A stretch of DNA of 64,000 nucleotides from Simiduia litorea (lineage in GTDB: Bacteria > Pseudomonadota > Gammaproteobacteria > Pseudomonadales > Cellvibrionaceae): contig NZ_AP031497.1 of assembly GCF_042853465.1 (NCBI RefSeq), positions 3,286,001 to 3,350,000 of the forward strand, in the 5' to 3' direction. The notes under the pieces are model-generated. The model did no database searches, was not told the origin of the DNA, and saw nothing but the letters and a program-made list of their open reading frames with translations. The position numbers and the translations under genes are program-made. This document shows, one piece after another, positions 59,757-64,000 of this stretch (its first letter is position 1; each line of letters starts with the position of its first letter).

Positions 59757-60599
59757 TCAGCAAGAGTGCACTGCCTCTAGTACCCGCAACACATCGGCGG
59801 TCTCCGCCACATCATGCACGCGAATAATGGACGCCCCCGACTGCGCGGCAAGCAGTGCAAGCGCCAAACTGCCCGGCAGGCGCTGCTCAACACCGCGCTG
59901 ACAGATATCCCCCACCATGGATTTACGGGACACGCCCACCAACACCAACCCGTCTCGCGCAAAGGCTGGCAACGCTTTAAACAGGCCGATATTGTGGGTT
60001 AAGGTTTTGCCAAAGCCAAAACCCGGGTCAAGAATTATTCGATCGCGCTGTATACCGGCCGCTGCACAAGCTTGAATACGCTGATCCAAAAATGCACCCA
60101 CCTCACCCACAACATCGCCATAGTGAGGTGCATTTTGCATCTCCTTTGGCTCGCCTCGCATGTGCATCAAGCACACGGGCAAATTCGTCGCGGCGGCGGC
60201 CTGCAGCGCACCTTCACGCTGTAGCGCCCTGACATCATTTATTAATCCAGCCCCAGCGGCAGCGGCTGCCGTCATAACACTCGCCGTACTGGTATCCACG
60301 GAGATCACGGTATCAAGCCGAGCCGCAATCGCCTGCACCACCGGCAACACACGATCTATCTCTTGTTGTTCGCTAATTGGCTCGGCGCCTGGGCGCGTCG
60401 ATTCGCCGCCAATGTCGAGCATACTGGCGCCATCGGCAAGCATTTGCTCGGCGGCATTTAAAATTCTATCGAGATGTAACTCTCCGGTAAAAAAGCGCCC
60501 GCCGTCACTGAAAGAGTCGGGTGTTACGTTGAGAATACCCATAATATGTGGGCGACTCATATCAAGGCTCGTTTGGCCAAAAGTGACTAGCTTACGCAT
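59757..60599 (-). CDS. folP: dihydropteroate synthase
   Basis: 280 residues. DHPS joins p-aminobenzoate to the pterin pyrophosphate made by FolK; it is the sulfonamide target. Signatures are HIMGILNVTPDSFSDGGRF near residue 20, DIGGESTRPGA near residue 60 and ILDPGFGFGKT in the second half. The substrate-making folK is at 31.2 kb. A terminator separates it from ftsH upstream. Confidence 0.95.
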   Translation of the reverse strand: MRKLVTFGQTSLDMSRPHIMGILNVTPDSFSDGGRFFTGELHLDRILNAAEQMLADGASMLDIGGESTRPGAEPISEQQEIDRVLPVVQAIAARLDTVISVDTSTASVMTAAAAAGAGLINDVRALQREGALQAAAATNLPVCLMHMRGEPKEMQNAPHYGDVVGEVGAFLDQRIQACAAAGIQRDRIILDPGFGFGKTLTHNIGLFKALPAFARDGLVLVGVSRKSMVGDICQRGVEQRLPGSLALALLAAQSGASIIRVHDVAETADVLRVLEAVHSC

Positions 60600-60618
60600 A
60601 CAAGTATCTTTTATATAG

Positions 60619-60652
60619 GTTAAAAAAAAGACCGGTATAACCGGCCTTTTTC
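60619..60652 (-). terminator. intrinsic terminator after ftsH
   Basis: On the minus strand GGCCGGT and ACCGGTC arms with a TAT loop, followed by eight T residues, 17 bases after the ftsH stop. Confidence 0.88.
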
Positions 60653-60668
60653 GAGTAAAGAAAGGAGA

Positions 60669-62576
60669 TTAATGCTCCTTCGCAGGCCCACCAATAGGAC
60701 TATCCGGCTTGCCTTCATCCTTCTTGTCGTCGGAGCCACCCTTCATGCGGCCGATAAAGTCATTGTCGTCCCACTCTTTCGGCGGACGCACTTTACGGCG
60801 CTGCATCAGATCGTCCACTTGCTCCGAGTCAATCGTTTCATATTCCATCAGCGCGTCTTTCATGGCCTCTAGAATATCGCGATTGGCGAGCAAGGTATCC
60901 ATGGCGGTCTTATAGCAATCATCGCTAATACGCTTAATCTCTTCATCGATAATTAAGGCGGTCGCAGGCGAGTAATTGTTTGCACCGGTACCAGGATAAG
61001 AGCCCTCTTCAATACCGTACAAGAGTGGACCTAGCTTATCGGACAAGCCCCAACGCATCACCATGTTGCGAGCATAATGACTCGCCATTCTAATATCACT
61101 AGAGGCACCAGTAGACACCTGATCAGGACCACCGACAATCTCTTCGGCTGCACGACCACCATAGGCCATGGCAATACGGCTCAACAAATAACGACGGCTT
61201 GAGCTGTTCTTATCTTCCTCTGGCAAAATCATAGTAACGCCAAGGGCATTGCCACGGGGAATAATAGTGACCTTGTGCACAGGATCGTGTTCGGGCATTA
61301 AGTAACCAATGATGGCGTGACCCGCTTCGTGGTAGGCCGTCATCAACTTATCTTTTTCCGACATCACCATAGACTTGCGCTCGGCGCCCATGGTGATCTT
61401 ATCGCGCGCCTTCTCAAACTCTTCCATGGTAACGACACGCTTATTCGCGCGCGCAGCAAATAACGCCGCTTCGTTAACCAAGTTAGCAAGGTCAGCACCG
61501 GAAAAACCGGGCGTACCGCGGGCAATAATTAACGCCTCTACTTTTTCATCGAGCGGCACTTTGCGCATATGCACTTTAAGAATTTGCTCGCGACCGCGAA
61601 TATCCGGCAAGCCGACAAACACTTGGCGATCAAAACGACCTGGGCGCAACAACGCTTTATCGAGCACATCAGAGCGGTTGGTCGCGGCCATGACAATGAT
61701 ACCTTCATTGCCTTCAAAGCCATCCATCTCTACCAACAACTGGTTCAAGGTTTGCTCGCGCTCGTCGTGGCCACCGCCATGGCCACCACCACGGTGACGC
61801 CCCACGGCATCAATTTCATCGATGAAAATAATACAGGGCGCCTGCTTTTTCGCTTGATCAAACATATCGCGCACGCGCGAGGCGCCTACACCGACGAACA
61901 TTTCAACGAAATCAGAACCTGAAATAGAGAAAAAAGGTACCTTGGCTTCACCGGCAATAGCCTTAGCGAGAAGTGTTTTACCGGTGCCCGGCGGGCCAGA
62001 CATCAACACGCCGCGCGGAATTTGACCGCCTAAACGCTGGAACCGGCTCGGATCGCGCAAGAATTCAACCAACTCTTGCACCTCTTCTTTGGCCTCATCA
62101 ACGCCCGCCACGTCAGCAAAGGTGGTTTTGATCTGATCTTCGCCCAGCAGACGTGCCTTGCTCTTACCAAAGCTCATTGGGCCGCCCTTACCACCGGCAC
62201 CGCCCTGCATTTGGCGCATGAAAAACATAAACACGGCAATAATCAACAGAATAGGGAAACTGGCAAAAAACAGTTGCTGCCAAAAGCCGGCTTGCTCAGG
62301 CTTTTGCCCCTCAACCACAACATTGTGGTTGAGCAGGTCATCCATTAATTTGCCATCCATCAACTGAGGCCGCACCGTCTCGAAACGGGTGCCATCGGAG
62401 CGTGTACCCTGAATGATCAGGCCATCAATATTGACCTCTTTCACGCGGTCAGCTTGAACCTCCATGACGAAGTTCGAGTAAGGAAGTGTTTCCTTAGCGC
62501 TCGGGCTATTAAAGTTCTGGAACACCGACAACAGCACCACGGCGATGATGAGCCACAGAACTAGATTTTTTGCCAT
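60669..62576 (-). CDS. ftsH: ATP-dependent zinc metalloprotease FtsH
   Basis: 635 residues from the ATG at 62576; the frame is open to 62648 but FtsH starts MAKNLVLWLII. It degrades misfolded membrane proteins, sigma-32 and LpxC. Two membrane helices (about 5-22 and 95-115) flank a periplasmic domain. The AAA+ domain has Walker A SGPPGTGKTLLAKAI and the SRH motif, and the protease has the HEAGH zinc site in TAYHEAGHAIIGYL. It shares the membrane quality-control task with HtpX at 20.5 kb. The usual upstream gene rlmE is missing between it and yhbY. Confidence 0.96.
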   Translation of the reverse strand: MAKNLVLWLIIAVVLLSVFQNFNSPSAKETLPYSNFVMEVQADRVKEVNIDGLIIQGTRSDGTRFETVRPQLMDGKLMDDLLNHNVVVEGQKPEQAGFWQQLFFASFPILLIIAVFMFFMRQMQGGAGGKGGPMSFGKSKARLLGEDQIKTTFADVAGVDEAKEEVQELVEFLRDPSRFQRLGGQIPRGVLMSGPPGTGKTLLAKAIAGEAKVPFFSISGSDFVEMFVGVGASRVRDMFDQAKKQAPCIIFIDEIDAVGRHRGGGHGGGHDEREQTLNQLLVEMDGFEGNEGIIVMAATNRSDVLDKALLRPGRFDRQVFVGLPDIRGREQILKVHMRKVPLDEKVEALIIARGTPGFSGADLANLVNEAALFAARANKRVVTMEEFEKARDKITMGAERKSMVMSEKDKLMTAYHEAGHAIIGYLMPEHDPVHKVTIIPRGNALGVTMILPEEDKNSSSRRYLLSRIAMAYGGRAAEEIVGGPDQVSTGASSDIRMASHYARNMVMRWGLSDKLGPLLYGIEEGSYPGTGANNYSPATALIIDEEIKRISDDCYKTAMDTLLANRDILEAMKDALMEYETIDSEQVDDLMQRRKVRPPKEWDDNDFIGRMKGGSDDKKDEGKPDSPIGGPAKEH

Positions 62577-62898
62577 ATCATTCAAAGGGTTACCCTCACA
62601 TCTTAAAGTCAGCCATGAACTTTGGCGCCGTCCACAACCCAGATACACAATCTATTACCAGCATGATACAGGTTCAGATCACTGTAAATGCCGGTTTATC
62701 GTAAATTTTGTGTTGTTTCACTTATATTGGGCTGGAATAGTCAATTGCAAGCGCCACTAGTATTTCGAGCCCTGAACATAACAGACAAACTTTGCACACC
62801 AACGCAGGAAGACGAGGCCGAACATGAATACATGCGTTACAATAGGCTTTTGCGCTTCGCGCCCCACGATTCATCGCTTCGTTAGTTCAGGAATATTT

Positions 62899-63201
62899 AT
62901 GCCAATCAGCTCAGACCGCAAGAAACAATTTCGCCAAATTGGCCACAATTTAAAACCTATTGTCATGGTAGCTGAAAAAGGCCTGAGCGAAGGCTTACTG
63001 GGCGAAATAGAACGCGCACTGGAAGACCATGAACTGATTAAGGTAAAAATAGCGATTAACGATCGCGAGTCGCGCAAACTTGCCATCAACGAGTTGTGCA
63101 AATTGGCTAGAGCAGAAGTGGTCCAAGAAATTGGCAAGGTTGCACTGATTTTCCGCGCCGCGCGCGAACCCAACCCAAAACTATCAAATATTATGCGTTA
63201 G
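62899..63201 (+). CDS. yhbY: ribosome assembly RNA-binding protein YhbY
   Basis: 100 residues from the ATG at 62899, with CAGGAA upstream; the frame opens earlier at 62824, but the family begins near MPISSDRKKQFRQIGHNLKP. YhbY has a single CRS1/YhbY (CRM) RNA-binding domain with the GxxG-type loop GEIERALEDHELIKVKI and binds 50S precursors. It is divergent from ftsH and converges on greA, with a shared terminator. Confidence 0.93.
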   Translation: MPISSDRKKQFRQIGHNLKPIVMVAEKGLSEGLLGEIERALEDHELIKVKIAINDRESRKLAINELCKLARAEVVQEIGKVALIFRAAREPNPKLSNIMR

Positions 63202-63227
63202 ACTTACGCAAATCTAATACTTACTTC

Positions 63228-63262
63228 ATAAAAAAGCCGGCGCTGGCGCCGGCTTTTTTATA
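63228..63262. terminator. bidirectional terminator between yhbY and greA
   Basis: Perfect arms AAAAAAGCCGGCGC and GCGCCGGCTTTTTT with a TG loop and A/T-tracts on both sides, placed between two convergent genes. Confidence 0.9.
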
Positions 63263-63287
63263 GATGTCTAGTTGGCAATTACACAGC

Positions 63288-63764
63288 TTAACAGTAACGC
63301 ACCGCATCAATTTCATATTCCACGTCGCCGGCCGGCGTGCGCACGAGCGCGACATCGCCCACCTCTTTTCCGATTAACGCGCGGGCAATCGGCGAAGAAA
63401 CAGAAATCATATTGGCTTTCACATCGGCTTCATCGTCACCGACAATTTTATAGGTTTGCAGCTGATCGGTATCCAAATTTAAAATATCAACCGTAGAGCC
63501 GAAAATCACTTTATCGCCAGCCGGCATTTTAGAGATATCGATAATTTGAGCGTTGCCTAACTTACCTTCAATCTCCTGAATACGCCCTTCGCAAAAACCC
63601 TGCTGCTCGCGCGCTGCATGGTATTCGGCATTCTCTTTCAAGTCGCCATGCTCACGCGCCTCTGCAATCGCGGTAACAATACGCGGGCGATCGACTTTTT
63701 TCAGTTGCTCTAACTCGAGGCGCAATTTTTCTGCACCTTCTACCGTCATTGGAAATTTTGTCAT
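63288..63764 (-). CDS. greA: transcription elongation factor GreA
   Basis: 158 residues. GreA stimulates transcript cleavage by backtracked RNA polymerase. The N-terminal coiled coil has the tip acidic residues (ENAEYHAAREQQGF), and the C-terminal domain has the usual VGDDEADVKANMISVSSPIARALIGK run. Its ATG overlaps the carB stop by four bases, so the two are translationally coupled. Confidence 0.95.
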   Translation of the reverse strand: MTKFPMTVEGAEKLRLELEQLKKVDRPRIVTAIAEAREHGDLKENAEYHAAREQQGFCEGRIQEIEGKLGNAQIIDISKMPAGDKVIFGSTVDILNLDTDQLQTYKIVGDDEADVKANMISVSSPIARALIGKEVGDVALVRTPAGDVEYEIDAVRYC

Positions 63765-64000
63765 GCCACAATCCTCTTGTGCAGATCCTGCAGGCGACGG
63801 ACATCAGTATTAATACCAAATCGCAAGGCGACACACAGAGCCTCAGCGGCCGCCAAAGTGGTCGTGTAATAAACCCGACGGCCTTCGGCACCTCGGCGAA
63901 TAGAGGCAGAATCTTTAATCGCACTCTTGCCTTCTGTGGTATTGATAATTAAATTGATTTCGTCATTTTTGATCATATCCACAATATGTGGACGACCTTC
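63761..64000 (-). CDS. carB: carbamoyl-phosphate synthase large subunit, C-terminal fragment
   Basis: About 79 C-terminal residues; the gene continues past the right edge. The sequence follows the end of E. coli CarB (EGRPHIVDMIKND, IINTTEGKSAIKDSASIRR, then a YYTTTLAAAEAL helix), which is the allosteric MGS-like domain where UMP and ornithine bind. carB makes carbamoyl phosphate for arginine and pyrimidines. Order carB-greA is conserved. Confidence 0.93.
   Translation of the reverse strand, partial: EGRPHIVDMIKNDEINLIINTTEGKSAIKDSASIRRGAEGRRVYYTTTLAAAEALCVALRFGINTDVRRLQDLHKRIVA

Overview
The window is a stretch of a gammaproteobacterial chromosome. It most resembles the Cellvibrionaceae (Saccharophagus/Teredinibacter/Simiduia type). 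This is inferred from protein similarity, from the Pseudomonas-like cbrXAB-crcZ-pcnB-folK-panB order, and from the standard carB-greA / ftsH-folP-glmM-tpiA-secG-tRNA-Leu / tRNA-fMet-rimP-nusA-infB-rbfA-truB-rpsO-pnp housekeeping run. No rRNA is present, so placement below class level is inference.

Layout. 1-7 kb: an RND-family exporter cut by the left edge, a membrane-anchored FHA protein, a 2-hydroxyacid dehydrogenase, a PP2C phosphatase and mpl (peptidoglycan recycling). 7.2-12.4 kb: a pyrophosphate-centred group with PPi-dependent phosphofructokinase, membrane PPase and soluble PPase, and a secreted MsrA between them. 12.5-24.4 kb: mostly single genes, plus a three-gene operon for a lipoprotein retropepsin, a 7TM/inactive-transglutaminase protein and an ATP-grasp ligase; also cysE, a HAD phosphatase, a VanY-like peptidase, a TfoX-C protein, a cNMP-binding protein, htpX, a Rieske protein, sfsA, dksA and gluQ.

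24.4-33.5 kb: the cbrX-cbrA-cbrB carbon-balance two-component system, followed by a region that reads as a complete CrcZ-type small RNA. It has an exact CbrB-type palindrome, a sigma-54-like promoter, four A-rich Hfq/Crc-type blocks and an intrinsic terminator. pcnB, folK, a deoxynucleoside kinase and panB follow.

33.5-44 kb is accessory DNA. It starts with gene-poor DNA carrying GGA-loop hairpins and continues with a short integron cassette array that has no integrase gene in view (two full attC sites, one minimal attC, one half site). An IS30-family element with a nonsense-mutated transposase interrupts the array. A run of singletons follows (methyltransferase, GFA-like, GNAT, YdeI/OmdA-like), then a polymorphic-toxin-like protein with a probable immunity gene, and finally about 1 kb without any supported gene.

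44-64 kb: a pseudouridine synthase, ldhA and a DTW-domain protein lead into the long minus-strand translation, cell-wall and protease run that ends in carB at the right edge. Points worth attention there are an initiator tRNA with a U1-U72 mismatch, three degenerating 140-bp repeats containing the 3' end of tRNA-Leu, 50-bp repeats of GGA-loop hairpins between rpsO and pnp, and the absence of rlmE from its usual place next to ftsH.
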